Below, one piece after another: positions 43,131-56,600 of a stretch of DNA of 64,000 nt. Position numbers and translations under genes: made by a program. Source of the stretch: Mya arenaria (lineage: Eukaryota > Mollusca > Bivalvia > Myida > Myidae). The number at the start of each line of letters is the position of its first letter. Within the stretch, counting starts at the first letter, position 1. The notes under the pieces were generated by a model. That model did not search any database. It was not told the DNA's origin and was given only the letters and a program-made list of their open reading frames with translations. The stretch covers positions 77,317,232 through 77,381,231 of the forward strand of contig NC_069126.1 of NCBI RefSeq assembly GCF_026914265.1, in the 5' to 3' direction.

Positions 43131-45800
43131 TAATTCGTTCCTCAGAATAGTGAATACTTAGTAATACCTCATTATTTTCAACTTTTCTTTAACTATTTTG
43201 TAAAGAAACTATTTCTATGTCTGACAATAGATAAAACACTCAAATAAATCATGCTCTATAAAAAAAATTATAAGTCAGACGGCTATTACGAAAATCAACA
43301 AAATTATTCACTTCAATTTCAATGTTATTGGTCGCCAGTCAGACGAAGCGATTATTTCCCTTTGTCAAGTCAAAGCTCAGAAATCGCTACTAGTTCATAC
43401 GCATACCTCTCATAAGTTCAACAATAACAATCACAAGTCCCAAGTATAGCGCTTAACGCAAGTTTACAGACAACTCGAGTATGCCTTTCTTATAGCCTTA
43501 TGTATAGTTACTCCCCTTGTTATCATTTACACTACAATTATTTATATAACAGCATAATGCTACAATAACTACTAAAGTAGGAAAACACTAGGCGAGTACC
43601 CACCTGATATGTTTTTCAACATTTCTCCTTAATTGTCGCTTATTTCAATCACTTACTACAACTATGATTCGCATGTAAAGCTATTCAGCCCCATCTTTGG
43701 TCTTCCATCAGAATTTGTCTTGTATTCTATTCGTACAACAAAACAAAAGCTTCCACAGAAATATGATATACATATACATATTTATCCCCCCGTTCAGGTC
43801 TTGTCAGATGGATACACATACATATTTACCATTTCAAGTCAGTTAAACCTATCATATATTGATGTGGTGTTTGAACATGTGTCGCCCATCAAGTGCAGTT
43901 TGGGCTACCTTGTGTCTCTATACCTTGTGTCTCTATACCTTGTGTGTCTATACAGGGTCGAGTATTTTACTACTGGGCTTGTCCCTGTAGTTTCCATTGT
44001 ATTATTCAACACAATTCCATCAACAGAAACAATGTTGGGACAACTATTAAAATACAATCAAGTTTTGAATTTTGGCTGCATTGACAAGTGTCACGTTAAT
44101 CTTTGGGCTGACAGAATATGTCTGACAATCCAATGTTGCTTTTCCAATAACATTTATTTGGTTTAACTGAATGTCTAGAGCGCCAAACATTGTCAAATCG
44201 TAATCAGTATCAATTTTAATGTAAAGATGAAGGTTCAAGATCGTAGGATCAAGCCTTCTGAATATATTCACTGGAGACTGTCAACATCCATCTACTGACC
44301 CCTATTAAATCGTTAGGTTTCATCCACTGACCATGACCAATGTCTAAGTTTGAGGACTCTATCACAAGTCATTAAAAAGTTACAGATAGGGTAACTTTGT
44401 TGTAAAGGGCACCATGACCTTGACCTACTGACCTCAAAATCAGTTATATTGTTACCATAGCCAGTGTAAACACAGAGATCAAAAACTTAAAAAAGTCATT
44501 AAGGGCAATGAAATATGACCTTGGCATGTTATAAACTTAAATTAAAAGAAAACTAGACAAATCTGAAATGATATTATTTATTTATCATTTTATTAAAGCA
44601 ATAATCAATAGATTGTTGCATTAGAATTAAGATATAGAGAATCGACACAGCGACTTTAAATATAACTTCAGGCTATACTATACAACATAATGATAGAATA
44701 TAACAACATACACAGCGTCAGGCATAGCGGCCTCACTCTTTACAAATATCTAGAAAAAACTCTCAGAATTAGGAGACTTAACAAAGATATGACCTTAACA
44801 AAAGTCAGTAACAACAACAATAAAAGATATAAACTGGAAAATCCTGTTATTTTTAACATGCACACACTTAAATAATAGTATAAGAAATGACTCATTCAGA
44901 CTATTCGTTTCTTGATAAATAACTCGTAAAAAACTATAATAACGAAATTGCTAATGTACTTGTATATAACTTCTTGGCTCAAAAATGTCAACAAAGAAGA
45001 AAAGTCAAACTGGAATAACTATTGCACATTATTCAGAAAGGGGAATAACCAGTGATTATTCAAACATTGATAATTTATTTGACTGCTTTTTCAATAGAAT
45101 TTAGCAAATATAGCACAAGTATGTGAGTGGTAAACACGCAAAGTAATATATGAACCTTTACCACATGTAGATTCGACGGACTTTCTCCATTTCGTAAATT
45201 TAAAACATGCAAGCAAAAATTCCCATATCCAATTTATTAAACAAATATACGAATATCTGTAGTTAGTTCTGAATATATATGTAGTCAATAAACATTAACA
45301 CAAGATTTTCATTTAAAAATTTATGTATTTAGAATCTATAGCTTTAACTCTCATTTATGAAGTAATCTTAGTATTGGAAGTACTGCAAGATTTATGAATT
45401 AAATAACCAATCATAATAACCAAATATTAAAGTTAATACATACAAAATTTGTTGAACTTTTGTAAATGTTAAAAAGCTTTTCATATTTCTACATAATTCA
45501 ATACATAATTCTAGGACTATTTTCCACTTGACGCTCAGTGTTTTCTACCAAGGGATGAACCCCTAAATAAGATTCACTTTCAAAATCTTTCCCCTAACAA
45601 TGACTTAAGGTAGTATGTACAGTTGAACACAATCACAGAAATGTTGTAATGGTGAGTATATAAGCTGTGTTTACACAGTGTTTGTCTACATGTGTACACA
45701 TATGTTTCATGTGTCACCATGTGATTACACAGCGTATGTTTGAACATTGGTGCTTTAATTTTCATGTAAACCAGGAACAGAAATGAAGACATGATGCACC
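43131..45800. other. Intergenic DNA with scattered satellite pieces
   Basis: Contains a small triplication of 'ctataccttgtgtgt' near 43910-43955 and a further 'atgaccttgacctactgacc' piece at 44412. No supported gene is seen. Confidence 0.35.
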
Positions 45801-45809
45801 AATGTGCTG

Positions 45810-46030
45810 CTGATGTTAACATACACATACATGTATTTACACATACATGTATATACACATGTACACATATGTAAACGTATACATACATGTACACATACAT
45901 GTATATACATGTACACATATGTAAACATGAACACACATATAAAACATGTGCACATATATACATGTTTATGTAAATGTACACACATAACATACATGTTTAT
46001 TTAAATATGTATATATATATATGTATTTTT
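45810..46030. repeat. ACATGTATAC-type simple-sequence region
   Basis: Imperfect alternation of ACATACATGT, ATATACAC and GTAAAC over about 220 bases, ending in ATATATAT. Confidence 0.85.
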
Positions 46031-47659
46031 ATATATAAACATGTATAAACAATGCGCACATTTTATAGGAACAATGCGCGCATGATGAATAAAGCACTAT
46101 GTCTAACAATCCCTGATTGCAGGGAAACAATTGTGTAAATATATATATATATATATAACAAAATACAGTCATACAATGGTCATATCTAGGTCAAGGTCAT
46201 TGAAATACTAAACATTTTATATCAAAATGTGGAACCTTAAACAGCCAACACATTTTTCAAGTTTGGGTTAATGTTGAATGAACCTACCAAAGTTTGTTCA
46301 ATGATTGATTCTTATATTTGCAGACATCTTCTTAGTAAATTTTATTCCAAAAGCAATGTTTTTGATAAAACAGTTTCAATGTATCTTTATATTTAGTAAT
46401 AAAGGCAATATACATATAAGTAAACATTAAAGACTTCATTCTGTACATAGTAAAGTAACGGTAACTGGTATTAGTGGTTTAGAAATCATCATGCTGTGAC
46501 CTTGACCTCAGGTATTTCCATCTTGTTCAGTACATATTGCAACAAAGAAAACTTCTATACATTTCTATACACATATCCTATCTACACATACATATTTACT
46601 GTATATACAGACATATTCCTATATACAAATATCAATGTAAGAAAATCACCACAGCTGTACTTTGCCTTGTGCCACACAATGAGAGACCAGAACAGTTTTG
46701 TGATAAGTAGGAGTCAATCATGAGGAGAAAACGAATACCGTCGATCAGTTCTTTTATCTAATGTCACTAACAACTTTTTCAAATCTCGAAATGCTTTTTA
46801 TGGCCATCATAAGAATCTGTTCAAGCAGTTATCAAGTAGTGGATCACACATAGCGGGGAAAAAAGTATCTCTTTTCATCGAAACAGAGGAGCATTACCGA
46901 CCAGATGGCCATGACAAAAAATAAAACATTTCCTAATTATAAACAGTACAGAGATGACATATTCAGTTTGTTAAACGGGTGCAGAAAAAATGTTTTGCAG
47001 AAAATTTCCACAAAAAACCATAAAGCAGAAATACAGACTAGCACAGGAAAGATCAGGTACAAGTAGAAAACAAACAACAAGAAAATGGCACAATGTCACA
47101 AAATCACAATTTTGGAGGATGAAAAAACAGGGACATGTTTTGTTTCACTAGCTTCATAGCCAATTATGCAGTAACTTTAGTTGTTTCTCCTCGTGGAAAT
47201 AAAAAAGTGTGTTGTACAATTTGTTTTCTCCCGTTAAAGTGTAGAAGTATTTTAACTTCAATTGTTTCTCATATGAAACATCATCATACCGGACAATATA
47301 AACAACGGTGGTGAGTTACAATTCCATTCTAGCTATAAAATGGCAAATGCTAGGCTATATATAAGTGTATAGAAAAATGAAAAATAATTAGTATCTGCCC
47401 TTTAAATATTTTGGAAAACATATGTAGCATATACTCTGTTCTACATAATAACTTGTTTATAATCTTTTATACATTAGACCACTTTACACTACTCGTCTAA
47501 CCCATTATAGCCAGATAAAGATATGTTTGTCTTTCAAATCCACACAGAGGATGTTTCTTTCATCTTCTTCGTTTCCTTTCTCTTAAGCAATACTGCTGAT
47601 TCTACAGTGTAGATTCATACATGTATTTCTAACATTGTCCAATTATTAACTAGTTTTCT
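46031..47659 (-). other. Probable 3' UTR and flank of the RhoGEF gene
   Basis: Lies directly downstream of the minus-strand stop at 47660. No other coding signal. The polyadenylation site is not settled. Confidence 0.35.
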
Positions 47660-50600
47660 TCAGACCGGTTCACTCTTATCATTTACACTATTAACACTAG
47701 CATCAGTTTGTATTTGATCACCAGAATCTTGCGCTTGTTTATCTGTCACATCTTTTTCATTATTATTTGAATGCAGTTCACTGCTAGTTGATTCATTTTC
47801 CTCATCATTTGTACTCGCCATCTGTCCACACTGATCCTTTTCACTTTTATCCACATTATCACCTATACTAGATTCATTAATTTCACTATTCTGCCCTTTA
47901 CTAGTTCCACCTGGGTCTTCTCCAATGTTATCAGTCTGTTCAGCTGCGGGGTCATCACCACTATTGTCTTCGGCATCATGATACACCTCCCCACTATCTC
48001 TCTTACTACCATCACCATCAACACTATCCCCCTCTGTCCCCTCTGGCTCTCCTGTAAGTCTATCTAGCACAGCTTCATCACTGTTTCCACTCTCTGCCGT
48101 TCCTGCATTCACTGTGTCAGTTCCACTATCACCTTCAGTATCATCCTCATCTTCAGCCTTTCCTTCATCAATTTCCGCATCTACATCTTGTTCCGACTCA
48201 GTTTCTTCATCATCTTCATGATCATCATCATCATCATTTAGATCACTTTCTGGGCCTTGAATTTCAACAACTGGTGTGTCCAAATCTTCCAGATGGTCTT
48301 CATCAGGAGGTTCAACCTCATGAAGAGCCTCATCTAGTTGCTCAGCATCATCATATTTGTACACCTCAGCCCCCGCATTTTCCTCATAGTCTATCTCGGT
48401 GTCATCCACTAAACTATCTGACCCTCCAGGAGGTGTTTCATTTAGGGGCCCTGTCTCTTCTGGATCTATTGGAAGACCAGGCATGTTGTCTTCTGCAACT
48501 TCTGCAATTAGAATGAACAAATTTCAAGACTTACTATATCATTAGTTTCTTGATGGACATAAACATGACATGACTTATACACAAACTCTATAAATATATC
48601 AAAATACAAAACACAATCAAAGAAGTTTGTCCCTTTGGATGAATAAGTCCCAATACAAAATACAATTTTATAAGATTGATATGGGGATATCATTAAAAGA
48701 AATCATAATAAATAATATTTAAATCATATCATTATTAATTATTAATATTAATAGTTTTCATGTTTATATAATAATTAATATAACTTAAATTAAAATTTAA
48801 TCAATAATTGACAAAATAAGGCTCGAATCATGATAAATTATTGGTTATTTAGAGATTAAATACAGTTTTGTACTTAACAGAATCTAACATGATTTTTAAT
48901 CATGAACCAATTGTGTGCTTCACACTTATTTACGCATCTGATTATGATTAAAGGAGGTATAATTTGTACTGGAGGGCGTAAGAATTACCTACATGTATAT
49001 GTGATGTGATTTCTCATTTGGGCTTTATCACTTAAAAACTGTCATGTTAATGACATTGGAGTTCACATACCAACAATGATCGGGTCCTCCGCCTGTTCGC
49101 TGTCTGTCTTGCTGTCCTCCGACTCTGACACCGTGGATGCCTCAGACACGAGACTGGCGGGCCTCTCAGCTTTTTCTCCACTGCCTGTGACGGCCGCTAC
49201 ACTGATCCCCACGAGGCTTGCATCCCCACCCTCCTGCTGGGCCTCCATCTGGATCTTCTGTATCCGACGGAGACGGTTTAACTCCTCCTGTGCAAACTTC
49301 AACTCCCGTCTCAATCTATCACGCTCCTCATTCTGACTGTTGACTGCAGCCTGTGGAACAAAAGGGGTTAAGTTAATTATATGAAGTTGTTGAGTGCAAC
49401 TGTAACTTGTATAATGGAAAATACTGGACAATTAAATGTCAACTTCAGGGTGAAAAATCAACAAAGCTTGCATATTACATAAATAATGATTTTTAAGTTA
49501 CTTTATCTATTATCAAAACTGAAAAATGAAAGTAAGAAAGTTTTGTGACATTTTATAAGAACATATGTTGCATGTTGGTCACAAAACATAATTTATAGCA
49601 TAGAAATGTTTAAAACTTGCACGGCTGAAACAGAGGTTTTGTGTCATAATACAACCATGCTGCTGAGCTACTGCATGTACAACTCTACATTGGATTTTGC
49701 ATTACTACGTTTGAAAATATATCTATAATCCTATCAAGACAGTATGCCAGTTATCTAGACCTAAAGGTTAAATGTTTTCATTCACAAACTATGAACCAGT
49801 TTATACTTCTTCATATCATTTAAATATTACAAGTCATAATTTCAACAATAACGACAATCCAAGGGTACACTTGCCCATTATTTCTAATTAAAGACTACTT
49901 TATGTGAACTTTTCTATTGGTCATTGCCACCATACACACAGTGCACACTGAACACATGCATGTAGTCACTAGAACATGAAACATACTGTCATTCACAGAA
50001 CAGTGCAAACGGATTAAAGAAAATCAAATCACTTCACTTACCAAAATTTTAGAGAACTTTCAATAATTTGCAAAACTTGAGCTGATAAAGAACTTAGATA
50101 AGATAACTCTCAACTTGCAGTTACTCATTCTTGGAAAAAATCTGAATAAGAACCTATATTTTTATGCTGATTGTGATTTTGGCCAAAAAACTAAACAGAT
50201 AATTCACATCAATGGCGTACATGGGAGTATTTATCCACACACACATCTGCATCTAAATTCCATTAAACAAATAGCAATTTTCATGTTAAGCTTCATTTAT
50301 TTCCAATATAAATATGATTATAAACACAAAAGTTTATATATATACACTTTTATTTCTTTTATATTTGCTATACTGCAAAGCTGTGATTTACTGTATGTAT
50401 ACATTTAAATGCAATTAATGTTTTAATGTTTTGCAGACATAGCTTTTTATTTCTTTAATATTTGCTACACTTTAAAGCTGTAATTTACTGTAATTTGTAT
50501 ACATTTAAACGCAATTAGTGTTTTGCAGATGTAGCTTTTCAATCTCAAAATACAAAAAATAACTACAGCATTTTCATAAACATAAGTGTACATAGATGGA

Positions 50601-53600
50601 TGTCTGATTTGTGAAGCAGTTCGAATTGCATTGTGATAACTCTACCACAGTAGCTATTTAAATGTTCACAAAAATACTGAATACCAATTTTTGAAACATG
50701 CAAAATTGTTTGATTTTTTTTAACCACGTTCTATAAGCAAAGCAAATCAGTAATAATTGTGTTTGTTTGCATTATTCGAACAGTTTTTTTTACATGGTGC
50801 ATTTTAATTTTTCACAATCAGCCAAATTTCCACAACATGCAAAACATAAATCTAAATGGCCGCCACAGAAATGATTGAGAAACATGAAACTGAATAGCTA
50901 CCATGACAGGGTGTGACAAAGAATAACATAACAATGGGGCTGACAGTCTAGAATATATCTCCATGTCTGTATAATCAAAAATGTGTACAGTTTTGGACAA
51001 AGAGTGGCAAGAACTATAGCTACAAAATTCATATGACATTATACCAACAGAAGAAAAAGCAGGAATTTCTTGACAATACTATTCAACAAGAAGATACAGA
51101 AAGATTAAGAAAAAAATATTTGGTAATAATTTCCTTTTTGCTTCTCAAGACAAAAACTGCATGTTTTTCAAAAAAAAATAATAATAATTGAATTTCCTCA
51201 ATGGTCTTTAAGAAATTATCAATAAGCCACTCTGTCCAGAAACTGACAAGTCTCTTTTTGGTAACAATAAGCAGTATAAGATTCTGTTTTAGTCTGATAT
51301 GTTCCTCAGTGTGCCAGTTCCCATACATGTATGTCCTGTTATCACGTTAGTATAACAGTTGTGTGGTGACAGCCTTTCAACATGGATCTTAACAATTGGC
51401 TCTAGCCTTCTATTCACCAACCAAACTTCACATCCATAGTTTATTAACTCTCTAAAGCAAAGCATATAATTTATGCCCAAAACACAAAACTTTCTGACTA
51501 AAATAAATACTTTAAAGCCAAAACATGTTCTACTTCTATGATTGAAGCAAACATTTTACATCAATCTTTATTTTGTTTTGTTTGAATAGAGAACCATTGA
51601 TAAGCAATAGCAATTTATTTACATGAGTTTTGACTACCTAACAACTAGCCAGTCATACTTGCATGTTACGGGTTGGTGACTACAGGGCTACAGATTTAGC
51701 AAGGCAGAGCTGTGTTAATTAATAAACATGTACTGCTGTCTGCAAAGATGCTGCCCCTCCAGTCATAGAGACATTTAGTAGCTGATAAGCCTCCTAATTT
51801 TATATATTTAAACAAATACTTACAAATGTTTTGTTTTTTTAATTAATCAATTTTGAATGGCCTAAGTTTAATTCATCCAATCTAGCATTAGGCAGAAAAG
51901 AAGCAATTTAGCTGACATACAAGATGGAAATATCAGGTTAAGTGAAGAGAGATTTCATTTGATTGGTAACAAAGAAATATGTTCCAATTAGGACTGAATG
52001 ACTGGAGAGTGTTTAGTTTTAGTTGCCTAGCAACGGTTGCCCTGACCTGAGACATTGATGCTGACATGGGATTGGCTGTTGCTCGAGTTTGTGCCTGACA
52101 AATGAAACACAAAAATAACATTAACGGTACGGAGACCACATGGACATGAACATTCCTCTAGATGCTGGCTGAAAGATGATGACGCACACGGAAAATGAGG
52201 TCTGAAATAGTGGAATGAATGTTCTAACAACTTCTGAAACACAAATTTACAGTTACAAATGTACAACAATGGGACAACATTTGAAATAGGATGACATGGT
52301 AGCTACTGGCTTCTCTAAAACTCCGCAAGAATATTTGCATTTCTTCCGTAAGTCTATTTGATGGGTAATTATGTAAAAACCTAATTTCTGTACTCCCGAA
52401 TTCTTACAATTTTGGCCCAGTTTGCCAAGAACAGATTTCTGTATCAAGGCTTGTATTCTACCATAAACTGGGTACAGGAATATTTCACTGATTTGGCATA
52501 AAAAATGTCCTTACAAAACACCATTAACAAAATTGGAATTGAAAGAGATTTGTTTAAACTCCAGATAGTTCTAAATTTCTTTAAAGGACCATCATAAATA
52601 CATGTATCATACTTTGCCAGGCTGATTTTTTTCTTGCTGAAAATACCATCTTAACAGCATCACTTTCCAAACCATGAATACAATAATTAACGAAACAAAT
52701 ATAGTGTTTTCTACAGGCCTAAAAGTGAACAGTGAAAGCGATGGTGATCAGCTACTTCAGGCACCAACACGTTTAAAAAGCCGGTAATGCATCTCAACAT
52801 CCACCAGGCTAATCAAGTCCTACACCGGCTCAGCTTGATTTGTACTCTCAAATTAATCGATTAAAATATTTTAAAAACGAAACAGACCTGTATTTTAGTA
52901 ACCTTTTAAGCAAAGTCAGGTCCTATAAATTTTCATCAAGCTATGCCTTGTAAAAAGACATGATATCGTCAATAATTATCTAACATACACTAAAATTGAA
53001 AACTTAAAGGGTGAACAACTTTTCACAACACCAGGATTTAGTTTTTGGAATCACCAACTATAATGAAAACCATCGAAATATAAACAAAATACAGGGGTGG
53101 TATTTCATTAACACCTTTGAAAACTTAAAAATCAAAGAAAAAAAGTTAAAAATGTAGAACAGAAATAACGGACATAATTTCATTCAGAGAATCAAGTCAC
53201 TGAAGCATGACAAGATCTGAGTAAAGAAGCATAATGAATACCACCCCAGTGTACACTAAGCCTGGAGTACCTGAGTACCCTGCTACTCACCAGTAGGTTT
53301 GTGAGTATCTGGTTCATGCGGTTGGCCATGTCCCGAAGTTTGTCCATGGGAATGGGCAACGTTAGGTCTTCTACAGACTCGATCCTCTCGCCAGCTGTAA
53401 ACAATCACGTTACAGTTCTTCACAAGACACTCAATATGTATCTTATAACTGCACAATACCATGTTTTCTATTCATGTGGAATAAAAAAGGGGGACCATGT
53501 TTTATTTCTGAACAAGCAGTAATATCATTGACCATAAAAATCTGTATTCCTGGCTCATTTCTCGCCAATGTTACTCTTCAAACATGATGTGCATCCCTAA

Positions 53601-56600
53601 AACCCTCAAAGTTAACTGACTTTTTATGGATTAACCTTTTGTTAATTACTTGAATATTAGGGAACCCAATTTTTTACCAGGAACCTCCGGATGGTAAACA
53701 GGAAGATTGTCAAACCTTAGGATGGAAATTTCATGGGGAAACCTGTTGCTTATCTTTCAAAATATCATCATCCTTTTCTAATAAAGATAAGCAGCTAAAT
53801 GTCCATGCAGTTTCTATTGGTTGTCATTGTCACATCAAATCATGCTTTGTTTATGTCAACAGACATGATCGTTTAGTATTCACTTGTTAGTTCATGCAGT
53901 CAACAATTTCTGAAACGTTATACATATGGAATGTCAATATCAAAGCCACTTTCCTTCTTTCATTACCTTTGGGCATTAAAGTCATAACCTGTGATGTTTT
54001 ACACCTATATCTTCATTCCATCAATACATAATATAAATATTTTTGTGTTATTAGGAGCAGTAGACAGTGATTTAAGCCACATACATTCTGTGACGGCGAG
54101 TGGGGTAGGTGAGTCCTTCATGAGGTCAAAAATCTCCGTGGTCTGGTGCTGGCATGCCGCTATCAGGTCGTTGGGCTCCCCTTCTCCCTCCTCAACCACA
54201 TCCTATAGGGGTGTACAGGAAAGGGTTTTAATAATGAAAAAATGCTGTTAACTGAGCAATGTAAGAAATTTGGTTGATCTAAAACTGAATGAATTTTTTT
54301 GTGAGCATGGAAGAGCAGTCAAATTTAGCACAAGCCTGCAAGCTGTGCACTGGTAAATCACTTTCCAGGCTGATTCAAATTCTGAGTTTTAGCAGAGCTT
54401 GTTGATTTGATTCCAAGCATTAGTGTACGAATGATCATCAAAGAGTATAATTTCTATGACAAATGAAATTTCCAAATTTCAGAACAAGATCACTGGAAAC
54501 AAATGCCAGTGCTCTTCCCCTTTTCTCCGAAACAAGTGGCACTCAACAATAAGTTTAGGCAGAATGAAAAAACTTGCTGCAAATAAGCATACTGTCATTG
54601 AATATGGGTGTACCAAGTTCCAATTAAACAACTCAAAAAACTGTTCAATATTATGGCCAACATACATCACCACCAAAACCTGCACACAGGATTTAAAAAC
54701 TTTTTTTTAAAATTAGGCTATTAAATCTAAGTGTGTCTTCAAATAATTAAAGGTAACACTGGAATCCTTTGGTAAACCTTACAAACTGTTCAAAACAATG
54801 CATGTGACCCACCTGCACCTTGTTGGCTACTTCTGTTTGGGGAATGTTGAGGATTTCCGCTATCAGCCCCTGTCTCTCCTCCAGCACCATGGCCAGGTTC
54901 TCATCATTCTGTCGCAGCTTCTCTGTAACCATGGCAACCACTTACAGACACATGCAGGACAGCTACACAAGGGGGCACAGTCAGGATTCAATGAGTGCTT
55001 CATGTTACTATTTAGTTTTATAGACATGTTCCTGGCAAAAAGGCATTGTACATAGTAACAAAATAATTCTGCTTAAAGAGAATTTAAAAAAAACAAAAAA
55101 ACAATCTCTCTACAAGTTTCTATAGCAAGAGTTGTAGACAACAATTGAGTTATCTCATTATTCAAAATCATTGCATCATCCACTGATTGCCTGGTAACCG
55201 GTTGCCTGGTAACCTAGCAGGGTGATGGTCATAACAACAGTAACAGTTCAAGAGACCCCATGCTTGTGCTCAATATTGCCCAACAATTTTATTTTCAGAT
55301 TGCTAAGCATGTTTGGGCAAGCTGCTTTTTACTGTTGTATTTTGTGGGGATTCTTCGGCCAAATTTTGAAGAATTAAAAAGTTGGTAATTTAAGGAAAGG
55401 GGGATTTGGGGAAAGAAGATGAAGCTGAACTGTAACAATGAAAAACAATTAGTTTGATTTCATTTCGTAGACTTTATACTAGAATTAGGCAATATTGGAA
55501 GTTTGGAAATGCGTCCAAAATAACCGGGAAATAATAGAAAGCAAGAAGCAAAATGAAATAAATATTAAAAGCAAAATATAATGATCCTGATTACTGTTGA
55601 GATGAACACAAAATATAACTTGAACAGCTTGCCCTTGCAACATATAAGTAACATGGAATTTACAGTGAGCCATTATGATTAGTGACAGGTAGGGTGCAGT
55701 TTGGGGTTTACACATACAATGGACAGGGCTCAAAATACTCCAACATAAAAACAACCAAACCTCAACTCAAGCTAACATTTTACACACAAATCATGATGGT
55801 ACAGAATGCCAGGCAGGTGTCTTTTTTAAACTGATGGCCTAATGTAAGACTGTCGTCACAATCTCAGTTTGTATACGAAAAGTCTGAACAGTGTAACATT
55901 AAGCAAACAATTCGGATAAAGGTAGAAATGTAACAGACAAATGAAGCAACCTTACAAAAGCGTTACCTGGCATAGTGTATTCATCATTTGAAAACTATTG
56001 TTTGCGAACAAGAGAGGGTGGGGGAAGAATGTCATGTTAGTATTTGGCACGAGCTAGAGGACTGCACTCATGCCGCTCTACTAGCTGCTTATCTTTTATC
56101 TTTTCTCAGAATTGTGAATTGTATCTGTTTGTATTTTTCATCTGGATGTTCTTTATGATTTGGATTGAAGGTATCGTATGATATTAAGCCTTGATTGCCG
56201 ACTTCACAAAAATAAACTAAAGTGGTATTTTACGGGGAAAATTCAGCAAGATTTTGTAGCAATGAAAAGAAGGTCATTAAAGTGTGTGGTACATAAGTGA
56301 CCATGTACCTTGGCATACGTTCCTTGAGTATAAAACCCCCAGAAAATCTTTACCCTACTCGTTATTTTTTGTCAAGTTATCAACTTAAGAGTACTTTTTC
56401 TATGCAAAAAAGGAACAAGAGCTGGACTTTTGAACTATTTTTGCAAACACTCAAAGTAATTATATCCGCAGTTGTTCAGAGACTTGTTTTCCTCAATAAG
56501 ATTTGAACAATATAATGTTACACAAAAGTAACTTCTCTACTCCAGTTTTCAACAGGTGACTGAGGTGATAACCAAATCGCTCACAGCAAAACAGTTGTAA

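Noticed and set aside
43633..44166. 177-residue plus-strand frame
   Set aside because: Hydrophobic, with a local triplication and no splice or family signal. Likely chance in AT-rich DNA.
45580..46004. Cys/Val/Tyr-rich frames on both strands
   Set aside because: They come from the ACATGTATAC simple-sequence region.
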